64,000 bases of DNA from Ensifer adhaerens (GTDB taxonomy: Bacteria; Pseudomonadota; Alphaproteobacteria; Rhizobiales; Rhizobiaceae), in the NCBI RefSeq assembly GCF_001270265.1, contig NZ_LGAP01000005.1:62001-126000 (forward strand), in the 5' to 3' direction. The translations under genes and the position numbers were made by a program. Positions 8,000 to 16,227 of the stretch are shown piece after piece. The notes below the pieces were generated by a model that saw nothing but the letters and a program-made list of their open reading frames with translations, was not told the origin of the DNA and made no database searches. How positions within the stretch are numbered: position 1 is the first letter of the stretch; each line of letters opens with the position of its first letter.

Positions 8000-9475
8000 T
8001 TGCGGATCTTCACAGCAGCGCTCGCGACGGAAACCAATACCTTCTCACCCGTCTGCATAGATCGTCGCGCCTTCGAGGCGTCGCTCTATGCGCCGCCGGG
8101 CGAGCATCCGGAGACGCCGACGCTCTGCACGGCGCCGATCACGGTCGGCCGCCGCGTTGCCGCTGAGAAAGGCTGGACGCTGATCGAAGGCACCGCCACC
8201 TGGGCGGATCCGGCCGGCCTCGTCAACCGCCAGACCTATGAGAGCCTGCGCGACGAAATCCTCGATCAACTGCGCGCCGCACTCCCTGTCGATGCCGTCG
8301 TTATGGGTCTGCACGGCGCCATGGTTGCTGCGGGTTACGAGGATACCGAAGGCGATCTTTTGACCTGCATTCGCGAGATCGTCGGCCCCGATGTTCTCGT
8401 CTGCGCCGAGCTGGACCCGCACAGCCACCTGACCCAAAAGCGCGTTTCGGCGGCGGACTTCTTCGTTTTCTTCAAGGAGTTTCCGCACACCGACTTCGTT
8501 GATCGGGCCGAGGATCTCTGGCGGATCGCCATCGATACGCTGGAAGGCCGCGTGATGCCGGTGATGTCCGTATTCGACTGCCGCATGATCGACGTCTATC
8601 CGACATCGCGCGAACCGATGCGTTCCTTCGTCGACAAGCTGATGCGCATCGAGGCAGAAGATCCGGAAGTCCTGTCGCTGTCGGTGGTGCACGGATTCAT
8701 GGCCGGCGACGTCCCGGAGATGGGAACGAAGGTGCTTGCCGTGACAAACGGCAAACCGGAGAAGGGCGAGGCCCTGGCACGGGACCTCGGGCTGGAGCTC
8801 TTTTCGAAACGCGGAACCTTCATCATGCCGCAGATCGACGAAAAACAGGCCGTCGCCGATGCGCTAGCCGCGACCGAGGGCCCGATCGTCATCGCCGACG
8901 TCTGGGATAATCCGGGCGGTGGAACCGCGGGCGATGCGACAGTATTGCTCGAAGAATTACTGGCACAAGGCGCTACCAATGCCGCCGTCGGAACGATCTG
9001 GGATCCGATGGCCGTGCAGATCTGCATGGCCGCCGGCGAAGGGGCGGAAATTCCGTTGCGTTTTGGCGCCAAGTCGGCGCCGGGGACTGGCAACCCGGTC
9101 GACGGCATCGTCAAGGTGATCAAGCTGGTGCGCGATGCGCAGATGCAGTTCGGCGAGAGCTTCGCACCTTTTGGCGACTCTGCCCTCATTTCCTATCGCG
9201 GCATCGACATCATCCTGAATTCGACACGGGCGCAAAGCTTCGATCCCAGCCTCTTCTCGGTGATGGGCGTCGATCCGCAGGCAAAGAGCATCCTGGTTAT
9301 CAAGTCGACCAATCACTTCTACGCATCCTTCTCCAAGATCGCCGCGCAGATCCTCTATTGCTCGGCCGGAACGCCCTATCCGAACAATCCCGCCAAGACC
9401 GCCTATCTCCGCGCATCCGGGAATATCTGGCCGAAGATTGCCGATCCGCATGGCCTTGGAAAGGGAGCGGCCTGA
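8000..9475 (+). CDS. M81 family metallopeptidase (MlrC-like), copy 2
   Basis: This 491-residue M81/MlrC family protein begins MRIFTAALATETNTFSP. Family landmarks are GLHGAMVAAGYEDTEGDLL (about residues 100-118), the metal-site region AELDPHSHLTQ, KEFPHTDFVDRAEDL and IADVWDNPGGGTAGDATV. The start codon is TTG, preceded by AAAAGG at a normal distance; no ATG nearby fits. Compared with copy 1 at 1895, the N-terminal motif has THR-GLU-THR in place of HIS-THR-GLU, and overall similarity is low, so the two may act on different substrates of one pathway. The C-terminal domain around GVDPQAKSILVIKSTNHFYASF is intact. Confidence 0.87.
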   Translation: MRIFTAALATETNTFSPVCIDRRAFEASLYAPPGEHPETPTLCTAPITVGRRVAAEKGWTLIEGTATWADPAGLVNRQTYESLRDEILDQLRAALPVDAVVMGLHGAMVAAGYEDTEGDLLTCIREIVGPDVLVCAELDPHSHLTQKRVSAADFFVFFKEFPHTDFVDRAEDLWRIAIDTLEGRVMPVMSVFDCRMIDVYPTSREPMRSFVDKLMRIEAEDPEVLSLSVVHGFMAGDVPEMGTKVLAVTNGKPEKGEALARDLGLELFSKRGTFIMPQIDEKQAVADALAATEGPIVIADVWDNPGGGTAGDATVLLEELLAQGATNAAVGTIWDPMAVQICMAAGEGAEIPLRFGAKSAPGTGNPVDGIVKVIKLVRDAQMQFGESFAPFGDSALISYRGIDIILNSTRAQSFDPSLFSVMGVDPQAKSILVIKSTNHFYASFSKIAAQILYCSAGTPYPNNPAKTAYLRASGNIWPKIADPHGLGKGAA

Positions 9476-9483
9476 ACCGAGCC

Positions 9484-9544
9484 AGAGCGTTTCATGTACA
9501 CACGGAATCGTGGAAACGCTCTATCCCTCTGTTTTTACGCAATT
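9484..9544. repeat. Rhizobial-type intergenic palindromic repeat
   Basis: AGAGCGTTTC (9484-9493) and GAAACGCTCT (9513-9522) form a perfect 10-bp inverted repeat, followed by a tail ending in TTTTTACGCAATT. I recognise this from memory as an element scattered between genes in Rhizobium and Sinorhizobium genomes. It could act as the transcript end for the M81 gene at 8000. Confidence 0.6.
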
Positions 9545-9634
9545 GCGAGCTCTAGGTTTGCGCAGCCAGCCCGACTGAGGCGGCCAGCCAGCACAGACGT
9601 GCCTTTTGATCTGGCCTGCTCTACTGCCAGTGAC

Positions 9635-9670
9635 AAAAACGGCCGCCGTCCTGATCATGGACGGCGGCCG
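9635..9670 (-). terminator. Rho-independent terminator of the sugar-importer operon
   Basis: A perfect 12-bp stem (CGGCCGCCGTCC at 9640-9651, its complement at 9659-9670, 7-nt loop) is followed on the minus strand by TTTTTGTC. It lies 20 bases after the stop of the ATP-binding gene at 9691 and ends the operon starting at 15087. Confidence 0.85.
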
Positions 9671-9690
9671 ATTGCATTGGCGAGGCTATC

Positions 9691-10824
9691 TCAGGCCGCA
9701 GCCGGGTCGAGCAAGCCCATGTCGATATCGGTGAGTTCGACACGCCGCTCGAGCGCCATGCCTGCCTCATCGAACAGGTGGCAATCGGCGGCACGAATGC
9801 CCGTCAGCACCTGTTCTTCCGGGCGGATTGCGACGGTGCCCGGCAGCATCGCGCAATAGTTTTCCCCTTCGCCATTGAGGGCCGCATAGGCGACGGTGTG
9901 GGCGCCGAGGCGCTCGATCACCGTCGGCGTAACGGTCAGCGACAGGTCGCCGGCGCCGAGCAGAATGTGCTCGGGCCGCACGCCCAGCGTCAATGTCCGC
10001 CCGACCAGACCGTCATGCGGCCCGACCGGGACGACAGCAGTCTGCCCCTTGTAGTCGACCTCCACCCCGGCATCGCTGACACCTTTGCAGGTGACCGGCA
10101 GGAAGTTCATCTTCGGATTGCCGATAAAGCCGGCAACGAAGATATTGGCAGGCTTGTGATAGAGTTCGAGCGGTGCGCCTGTCTGGGCGATTTCACCGGC
10201 ATTAAGGACGACGATCCGGTCCGCCATCGTCATCGCTTCGACCTGGTCGTGCGTGACGTAGATCATCGTGGCCTGCAATTGCCGGTGCAGCTTCGCCAGT
10301 TCAATGCGCATGTCGGCGCGCAGCGCCGCATCGAGATTCGACAGTGGCTCGTCGAAGAGAAAGATCTTCGGTTCGCGCACGATCGCCCGGCCGATCGCCA
10401 CCCGTTGGCGCTGGCCGCCGGACAGCATTCCCGGCTTTTGCTGCAGCCGTTGGTCGAGATGGAGGATGCGGGCTGCATGTTCCACCTTGGCCTTCAGTTT
10501 CTCTTCCGGCATCTTTTCCACGCGAAGTGGAAAGGCAATGTTCTCGAAGACGGTCATGTGCGGGTAGAGCGCATAGGACTGGAAGACCATGGCGATTCCG
10601 CGCTTCACGGGCGGCAGGTCGTTGACGCGTTTGCCTTCGATCAGGATGTCCCCCGAGCTGGTCTCGTCGAGACCGGCTATCATCCTGAGCAATGTCGACT
10701 TGCCGCAACCGGAGGGTCCGACGAAAACGACGAACTCACCGTTTTTCACCTCGAGCTCGATGCCTTTCAGCACCTCGAACGTCCCGTAGAATTTCTGAAC
10801 CCTATTGAGATTGAGCTGTCCCAA
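9691..10824 (-). CDS. Sugar ABC transporter ATP-binding protein (UgpC/MalK type)
   Basis: This 377-residue ATPase powers the CUT1-type importer encoded just upstream. It has Walker A (VGPSGCGKST, about residues 34-43), the Q-loop (VFQSYALYPH), the signature LSGGQRQRVAIGRA, Walker B (FLFDEPLSNLD) and the switch histidine in YVTHDQVEA, then a C-terminal regulatory (TOBE-like) domain of about 140 residues. The start is uncertain: GTG at 10842 has no ribosome-binding site, whereas TTG at 10824 has GGAGA seven bases upstream and gives the family N-terminus MGQLNLNRVQKFYG. A hairpin separates it from the binding-protein gene. Confidence 0.9.
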   Translation of the reverse strand: MGQLNLNRVQKFYGTFEVLKGIELEVKNGEFVVFVGPSGCGKSTLLRMIAGLDETSSGDILIEGKRVNDLPPVKRGIAMVFQSYALYPHMTVFENIAFPLRVEKMPEEKLKAKVEHAARILHLDQRLQQKPGMLSGGQRQRVAIGRAIVREPKIFLFDEPLSNLDAALRADMRIELAKLHRQLQATMIYVTHDQVEAMTMADRIVVLNAGEIAQTGAPLELYHKPANIFVAGFIGNPKMNFLPVTCKGVSDAGVEVDYKGQTAVVPVGPHDGLVGRTLTLGVRPEHILLGAGDLSLTVTPTVIERLGAHTVAYAALNGEGENYCAMLPGTVAIRPEEQVLTGIRAADCHLFDEAGMALERRVELTDIDMGLLDPAAA

Positions 10825-10877
10825 GAAACTGTCTCCGGCCACCGGCGTGAAGCGGCCCGTTCGTAGCGGATTGGTTT

Positions 10878-10905
10878 GGGCCGCGAACCCAAGGATCCGC
10901 GGCCC
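10878..10905 (-). terminator. Hairpin between binding-protein and ATPase genes
   Basis: GGGCCGCG (10878-10885) and CGCGGCCC (10898-10905) form a stem 8 bases after the binding-protein stop. There is no T-run, so it is more likely an RNA-stabilising or attenuating structure than a full terminator. Confidence 0.5.
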
Positions 10906-10912
10906 GATGATC

Positions 10913-12142
10913 TTACTTGTACTCTTCGAGGTCGGAAGCCGCCTTCTTCAGGGCGTCGGCGGGTTCGGCCTTGCCGGTCACCACGGCCTGGACCATCTCG
11001 ATGATGACGTTCTGGAAGCCCTTGTAGTCGGTGAAGAGCGGCTCCGGACCACCGAAGGAGATGCCGTCGATGAACGGCTTCCAATAGGGATCCTTCTTGA
11101 CGAACTCGTCGACCATCGGCGATGGGCGCAGCGGCGTCAGGCCGGCGCCGCCCTGCAGCTCATATTCGCCCTGCGGACCCGGGGAGGTGATGAACTTGGC
11201 GAATTCTGTCGCCTTCTCCTCGACACCCGAACCCTTGAAGATCGCCAGGCTGTCGGTAATGAGCAGCGTTCCCTCGCCCTTGGCCGAGGGGCCGAGCGGC
11301 AGTGGCGCAACACCCCAGTTGACCTTGGTTTCCTTCAGGCGAACGGCGGCGCCCGACCCGCCTTGGATCATGCCGACCTTGCCATCAAGGAAGATGGCGC
11401 GGACCTCGTTCTGTTCGTAGGCGGTCGCTCCTTCAACGGAATAGGGCGTGATGTCCTTGTAGGCCTGGAGCGCAGCAAGAACTTCCGGGCTGTCGATGAC
11501 GATCTTGTCGCCGTCGATCACCTTGCCGTTGTTGGTGTACACCCAGTGCATGAACTGGTGCATCGTGTTGTCGAAGGTCTTGGCCGGAAGGCCGTAACCG
11601 GCGATGCCCGTCTTTTCCTTGATCGCCTTGGCAAACTCGATCTCTTCGGCCCAGGTCTTCGGTGGCGTCTCCGGATCAAGGCCGGCCTGCTTGAACAGGT
11701 CCTTGTTCCAATAGAGCGCCTTGGTTGAGAAGGCCACCGGAACGCCCCACTGGTTGCCGTCGAAGGTCACCGTGTCGACGATGTTGGGGTAGTAGGTCTT
11801 CTTTTCCTCGTCCGTCATCGGCACGGGAACGATAAGGTCGTTCTGGGCGAACTCCTTCAGCGTGCGCGAGCCGACATAGGCCATGGCGACCGGCGTCCCG
11901 GCAGCGGCTAGCGTCGTCGCCTTGTCCTGGCACTGAGCCCAGCCGACAACTTCCGGCGTGACTTTCCAGCCTGGATTCTTTTCCTCCCACTGCTTGATGT
12001 ATTTCGCGTGAACCGCATCCATGGTGTCGCCGCAGTAGATCCAGCTGATCTCCTGGTCGGCCGCCTGGGCGGTGACGGCGCCAAGCGCGGTCGAACCGAG
12101 CAGGGCCAGGGCGAGTACCCCTGTCTTGAATTGAATTGACAC
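10913..12142 (-). CDS. Extracellular sugar-binding protein (ABC importer, family 1)
   Basis: This 409-residue periplasmic solute-binding protein starts with a signal peptide (MSIQFKTGVLALALLGSTALGAVTAQA, cleavage about residue 27). The mature part begins ISWIYCGDTMDAVHAKYIKQWEEKNPG and has the typical family 1 pattern, including GVPVAFSTKALYWNKDLFKQAGL near residue 140. CUT1 proteins of this kind bind oligosaccharides, polyols or glycosides; the ligand cannot be named. It follows the two permease genes in the operon and is followed by a hairpin and the ATPase gene. Linkage to the GH20 cluster through a shared operator-like repeat makes an N-acetylhexosamine oligosaccharide a reasonable guess. 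Confidence 0.88.
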   Translation of the reverse strand: MSIQFKTGVLALALLGSTALGAVTAQAADQEISWIYCGDTMDAVHAKYIKQWEEKNPGWKVTPEVVGWAQCQDKATTLAAAGTPVAMAYVGSRTLKEFAQNDLIVPVPMTDEEKKTYYPNIVDTVTFDGNQWGVPVAFSTKALYWNKDLFKQAGLDPETPPKTWAEEIEFAKAIKEKTGIAGYGLPAKTFDNTMHQFMHWVYTNNGKVIDGDKIVIDSPEVLAALQAYKDITPYSVEGATAYEQNEVRAIFLDGKVGMIQGGSGAAVRLKETKVNWGVAPLPLGPSAKGEGTLLITDSLAIFKGSGVEEKATEFAKFITSPGPQGEYELQGGAGLTPLRPSPMVDEFVKKDPYWKPFIDGISFGGPEPLFTDYKGFQNVIIEMVQAVVTGKAEPADALKKAASDLEEYK

Positions 12143-12177
12143 GTTGCAAGCTCCCGTTCTCTGGTGGTTGGTTGGTC

Positions 12178-13035
12178 TTATTGTTTCACCGCGCCTGCGG
12201 TCAGCCCGCTGACGAGATACCGTTGTAGGAGGAAGATCACGACGACTGCCGGCGCGATGCCGACGAAGCTCGCCGCCATGAGCTCGTTCCAGATCACCTC
12301 CTGGCGACCGAAATAGGCGAAGAGCCCAACCGGTAGCGGCATGTATTCGGTCTTGGAATTGAAAGTCAGAGCGTAGATGAATTGCTGGGCATAGGCGCCG
12401 ATGAAGGTAGTGATCGCCACCACCGTGATGCCCGGCATGGCGATCGGCAGGATCACCCGGCGCAACGTATAAAAATGGCTCGCGCCGTCGACAAAAGCGG
12501 CCTCGTCCAGCTCGCGCGGGATGCGCATCATATAGGTGCGCAACAGCCAGATCGCCGACGGGATAAGGAAAGCGACGCCGGGCATAATCATGGCAAGATA
12601 GGTGTTGAGCACGCCGAAGCTGCGCATCAGCCGGAACAGCGGGATGAGCAGCACGGCGCCGGAGAACATGTTGACCGCGAGGAACGCACCGAGCAGCGCG
12701 CCGCTACCGCGGAAATTGAACCGGGCAAAGGCATAGGCGGCCGGAATGACCAGTATCAGCACGATGGCCGTCACGATGGTGGAGATGAAGAAGGAGTTGA
12801 AGATGTATCGGGCAAAGCCGGGCACGCTCTCCCACATGGTGACGTAGGCCGCGAAGGAACCGTTTTCCGGCCAAAACTTGTAGGGCGACGAAAAAAGCAG
12901 ACCCAACGGCTTCAGCGAGACCAGGAAGCCTTCGACGAACGGCGCCAGAATGAAACCCAGAAACACAAGAATACCGGCATAGATGGCGACGAGTTCATAC
13001 CAGCGATAGCGGTTGATCATGGCAGGCTGGCTCAT
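12178..13035 (-). CDS. Sugar ABC transporter permease (MalG type)
   Basis: This 285-residue inner-membrane permease has about six transmembrane segments, the first at residues 13-35. The cytoplasmic EAA loop that contacts the ATPase is ELDEAAFVDGASHFYTLRRVILPIAMPG near residue 180 (read in parts). It is the second permease of the CUT1 pair; its start overlaps the MalF-type stop by four bases (ATGA), indicating translational coupling. It would form the channel for the sugar delivered by the binding protein encoded 36 bp downstream. Confidence 0.9.
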   Translation of the reverse strand: MSQPAMINRYRWYELVAIYAGILVFLGFILAPFVEGFLVSLKPLGLLFSSPYKFWPENGSFAAYVTMWESVPGFARYIFNSFFISTIVTAIVLILVIPAAYAFARFNFRGSGALLGAFLAVNMFSGAVLLIPLFRLMRSFGVLNTYLAMIMPGVAFLIPSAIWLLRTYMMRIPRELDEAAFVDGASHFYTLRRVILPIAMPGITVVAITTFIGAYAQQFIYALTFNSKTEYMPLPVGLFAYFGRQEVIWNELMAASFVGIAPAVVVIFLLQRYLVSGLTAGAVKQ

Positions 13036-13916
13036 TTCTGTTCCCCCGCGGCGAGGCGACTGGTGACCCGGAAATAGGCGAAGCAGAAGATCGACAGGAA
13101 GATGCAGATCAGCACGGCACGCGCAGCACCCTCCCCGTATTTCTTCGACCCGATGGCGGTCCGGTAGGTATCGATGATCATCGTGGTGGTCTCCCCGTTC
13201 GGGCCGCCCTGGGTGAGGATCCAGATGATGTCGAAAGAATTGAAGGTGGCGATCAGCGACAGCATCGACATCGTGATCAGCGAAGGCACCAGAAGCGGCA
13301 GCGTGATGCGGCGGAAGCGATAGAAGCGCCCTGCCCCGTCCGTCCAGGCCGCCTCATAGAGGTCCTGCGGGATCGCCTGCATCGCAGCCAGCATATAGAG
13401 CGTGACCAGCGGCACGCCGATCCACACGTCGGTGATGATCGTCGCCCAGAAGGCCGTCTCGCCGCGTGCAAGGAAAGCGATCGGTCCGTCGATGAGCCCC
13501 CAGTTCTGCAGCACGCCGGAAATCATGCCGAACTGGCCGTTGTACATCCAGCCCCACATGAAGATGCCGATGGCCATCGGCACGATCCACGGCGGCATGG
13601 TGAGCAGGCGGAAGACCGCACGGCCGGGCACGGCCGCATTCAGCATCGTCGCGCCGAAGACACCGATGATCATTTTGATCGAGACCGAGAAGAAGGTCCA
13701 GATGAAGGTGCGGAAGATGACCTCGGCGAAGGTTTCGTTGAAAATCTTGTCGTAGTTGGCCCAGCCGACCCAATTCGTCGTCTTTTTCAGCGACGCGTCG
13801 GTGAACGACAGGATGAAGGTGTCGACAAGGGGATAGGCGACGATGACCGTGACGTAGAGCACGGCGGGCAAGAGCAGGATCCAGGCGAAGATGACCGTGC
13901 TGCGTTGAACACTCAT
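13032..13916 (-). CDS. Sugar ABC transporter permease (MalF type)
   Basis: This 294-residue integral membrane protein is the MalF-like half of the CUT1 channel. The first transmembrane segment is at residues 9-31 (IFAWILLLPAVLYVTVIVAYPL), and the EAA loop LYEAAWTDGAGRFYRFRRIT lies near residue 190. It lacks the long periplasmic insert of E. coli MalF, as most CUT1 permeases do. It lies 13 bases after the Gfo/Idh/MocA gene and overlaps the MalG-type gene by four bases, so all belong to one transcript. Confidence 0.9.
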   Translation of the reverse strand: MSVQRSTVIFAWILLLPAVLYVTVIVAYPLVDTFILSFTDASLKKTTNWVGWANYDKIFNETFAEVIFRTFIWTFFSVSIKMIIGVFGATMLNAAVPGRAVFRLLTMPPWIVPMAIGIFMWGWMYNGQFGMISGVLQNWGLIDGPIAFLARGETAFWATIITDVWIGVPLVTLYMLAAMQAIPQDLYEAAWTDGAGRFYRFRRITLPLLVPSLITMSMLSLIATFNSFDIIWILTQGGPNGETTTMIIDTYRTAIGSKKYGEGAARAVLICIFLSIFCFAYFRVTSRLAAGEQK

Positions 13917-13929
13917 CCCGCTACTCCCC

Positions 13930-15087
13930 TCAAGCCGCGCGCGAATGCAAGGCTTCGTCGAAACGATCCCAGATCGGCCGCAGATCGATCACGCTTCGCT
14001 TGCGCCGTGCCTCGTCCATCGACAATGCGAGGATACCCGCTTCGAGCGCATCGATGGTCGAGACCGGCAGCGGTCTTCCGTCGCGCACATGGCCGATGAT
14101 ATCGCTCGCCATCTGCTCGTCGGCGCCGTAGTGCTGCGACAGTTCGGTGGCCGCGTATTTGTTCTCGATGACCTTCTTGCCGGTCAGCATCTCGTGCACG
14201 TCGAAGTAACCGCGGATGAAATCGCCCTCGGCCATGCCGCGCGATCCCATGATGCAGAAGCGGCGGAATTGGTCCGGCACATTGAGATTGGTGTGGAAGT
14301 TCATCCCGACACCGTTGGCGTATTCGACGATCGCAACCTGATAGTCGATGATGTCGCCGTCGCTGTCGAACACCTTGTCGGACCCCATCCAGCCGCTCGG
14401 CTTGCGATGGAAGAGTTCGAGGTCGTTGATGCCCTCGCGTGCGGGATCGTTGGCCGGGATGAAGCTCTTGCGGCCGCCGAAACTGGCGACGCGTTCCGGC
14501 CTCGCACCGATAACGCCGTTGTAGAGATCGAGGTCGTGGCAGCATTTCTCCAGCATGAAACTGCCGGAATAGCGCTCATAGCGACGCCAGTCGCGCATGA
14601 AGAAGGCGCCGTGGTAGGGCTCGATATGTTCGGACGCCTCGATCGAGACGACCTGGCCGAGTTTGCCTTCCGCAAGGGCCGCGCGCAGGTCGCGGTACAT
14701 CGGCGCGTAGCGCAGCACGAGGCCGACCATCAGCCGTTCATGGCCGAATTTCGCCATCAAGTGCGAAAGCTCCAGGCTCTCCTGGACCGTCGTCACGATC
14801 GGCTTTTCGCTGAACACCTTGAGACCGGCTTCAAGCCCGATCCGGATATGATCGAGGTGCATGTGGTTCGGCGAACCGATCATCAAGAGGTCGAGCTTCT
14901 CGTTGGCGATCAGTTCTTCCGGCGTCGCATAGGCCGTGCCGGCGGAGATGCCTTTTTCCGTCAGGCCCGGCAGTCCAGCCGGATTCGGATCGACGTATCC
15001 GGCGATCTCGAAGTTCTCATCCATGGCTTTGAAAACGTAGCCCAGATATCCCAGGCGGAATCCGAGTCCGATTATCCCGACTTTCAT
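13930..15087 (-). CDS. Gfo/Idh/MocA family oxidoreductase
   Basis: This 385-residue NAD(P)-dependent dehydrogenase opens with a Rossmann motif (VGIIGLGFRLGYLG, residues 2-15) and carries the family motif EKP (KVFSEKPIVTT, about residue 97) and CCHDLDLYNGVIGA with the catalytic-region histidine. Members act on sugars, inositols, sugar acids and glycosides. I use ATG 15087 because the protein from there matches the family start; an upstream start at 15213 would add 42 residues of promoter-like sequence. It is the first gene of the sugar-importer operon, so it probably acts on the imported compound. Confidence 0.88.
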   Translation of the reverse strand: MKVGIIGLGFRLGYLGYVFKAMDENFEIAGYVDPNPAGLPGLTEKGISAGTAYATPEELIANEKLDLLMIGSPNHMHLDHIRIGLEAGLKVFSEKPIVTTVQESLELSHLMAKFGHERLMVGLVLRYAPMYRDLRAALAEGKLGQVVSIEASEHIEPYHGAFFMRDWRRYERYSGSFMLEKCCHDLDLYNGVIGARPERVASFGGRKSFIPANDPAREGINDLELFHRKPSGWMGSDKVFDSDGDIIDYQVAIVEYANGVGMNFHTNLNVPDQFRRFCIMGSRGMAEGDFIRGYFDVHEMLTGKKVIENKYAATELSQHYGADEQMASDIIGHVRDGRPLPVSTIDALEAGILALSMDEARRKRSVIDLRPIWDRFDEALHSRAA

Positions 15088-15185
15088 GCTCGCACTGTTC
15101 CCTTGCCTTATGGCGTAATTTATTTTCGCAGACTGGTGCAGTTTTTTCAGGCCGTCAACCCAAATCCGCGTATTTTGTAAAATTG

Positions 15186-15200
15186 TGAAATTCATTTTCA
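15186..15200. promoter_or_regulatory. Candidate RpiR operator upstream of sugar-importer operon
   Basis: On the minus strand this reads TGAAAATGAATTTCA, an inverted repeat with arms TGAAA/TTTCA. It differs from the site at 7451-7464 by a single inserted base. It lies about 100 bases upstream of the Gfo/Idh/MocA start, a normal operator position. Confidence 0.45.
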
Positions 15201-15203
15201 TAA

Positions 15204-15238
15204 CGCGAAGCAAATGCCGCTAAAGCAGGCATTTCGCG
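15204..15238 (-). terminator. Hairpin downstream of the pirin-like gene
   Basis: AAATGCC (15212-15218) and GGCATTT (15228-15234) are perfect arms, with flanking CGCGAA/TTCGCG pairing extending the stem. It lies about 95 bases after the pirin-like stop on the minus strand and may end the yeh-type operon. No long T-run follows. Confidence 0.4.
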
Positions 15239-15329
15239 GACAACCAACGAGGGTGCGATCGCCGCAACTCTCCGAGAGGAAGAAAGCGGTCCAGACCACT
15301 GCACGTTGCGTGGATGGTTTCTGATCAGT

Positions 15330-16157
15330 TCAGGCTTTTCTGAACAGGCGGTTGCGCCAGTGCAGCAACCGCAGCAACGGCCGGGCCAGATAGGGTGGCG
15401 GTATCTTGGGATGGTCGCCAACCGTCCCCTGCCGCGCGACAGGCGCATTTGGATCAATCAGGAACGCAACGATCAGCGAACTGCGAGTGGCCAAAAGGTC
15501 CAAAGGCTCGTCCGAGAGAAACAGCCCCTGATCGCCTTCGCCAAATCCGACACCCCCGACCTGCACCGAGCCGGAAAAGAGATAGAAGTAGAGGTGTCGC
15601 CCCTCCGCCCAGGGAAATTTAGCTTTTGCCTCTGCCTCGAGCCTGAGGTCGAATATGTCGACGGCGCTGCGCACGAAAAACGGCGCCATGCCACCTTCCG
15701 CCCCAACAAGATGCCTCCATTGATTGCCGGGTACGGCTGCAATGGGGCCGTGCTGGATGTTGGGCGGGAGATCGAGACTATGGGGGCGCACGAGAATTTG
15801 GAGCATTCGGAGCGGCGGATCGCTCGGCAATGTCTCCTCCGAGTGCCAGAAGCTTTGTCCAGCGTTCATCACCATGAGGTGCGCGTTGTCGGTGATCAGC
15901 CGGCCGGTAACACGGTCATCGTGACGCATGACCCCATCTGGCACCCATGACAGGATTTCATCGTTGCGGTGCTCGTGCATGGCGATAAGCCTGCCTGGCT
16001 CCAGCATCGACTCGACGACCATCGCCAGCGGGCCATAACCATGATCGCGTGGTCTGGGCAACAGCCATCCGGGCATATTGAGCCTGGTCTTGAACCCGCC
16101 CATATCCCTGACAACAGGACTTTTGGCGCCTCGGTACAGCACGCACCATTCTAGCAC
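15330..16157 (-). CDS. Pirin-like bicupin family protein
   Basis: This is a protein of about 275 residues with the pirin (YhhW-type) bicupin pattern: RDMGGFKTRLNMPGWLLPRP, then the metal-site cupin stretch IAMHEHRNDEILSWVPDGVMRHDD and NAGQSFWHSEETLPSDPP. Pirins are cytoplasmic metal-binding cupins; some are quercetin dioxygenases, others redox-linked regulators. The frame is open further upstream to 16277, but that would overlap the preceding permease; GTG at 16157 or 16142 are plausible starts and neither has a clear ribosome-binding site. It follows the betaine-type importer genes on the same strand 70 bases after the permease stop, so it may be the operon's last gene. Confidence 0.72.
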   Translation of the reverse strand: MLEWCVLYRGAKSPVVRDMGGFKTRLNMPGWLLPRPRDHGYGPLAMVVESMLEPGRLIAMHEHRNDEILSWVPDGVMRHDDRVTGRLITDNAHLMVMNAGQSFWHSEETLPSDPPLRMLQILVRPHSLDLPPNIQHGPIAAVPGNQWRHLVGAEGGMAPFFVRSAVDIFDLRLEAEAKAKFPWAEGRHLYFYLFSGSVQVGGVGFGEGDQGLFLSDEPLDLLATRSSLIVAFLIDPNAPVARQGTVGDHPKIPPPYLARPLLRLLHWRNRLFRKA

Positions 16158-16227
16158 GTAGCACCGTATTTTGGTGCAGCGCGTTGTCAGCGACTTTTGT
16201 CGTCTTGCCGGGGTTGCAGCGTATGCC

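Noticed and set aside
15088-15213. N-terminal extension of the Gfo/Idh/MocA protein
   Set aside because: The 42 extra residues cover operator-like DNA (15186-15200), and the Rossmann motif starts right after ATG 15087.
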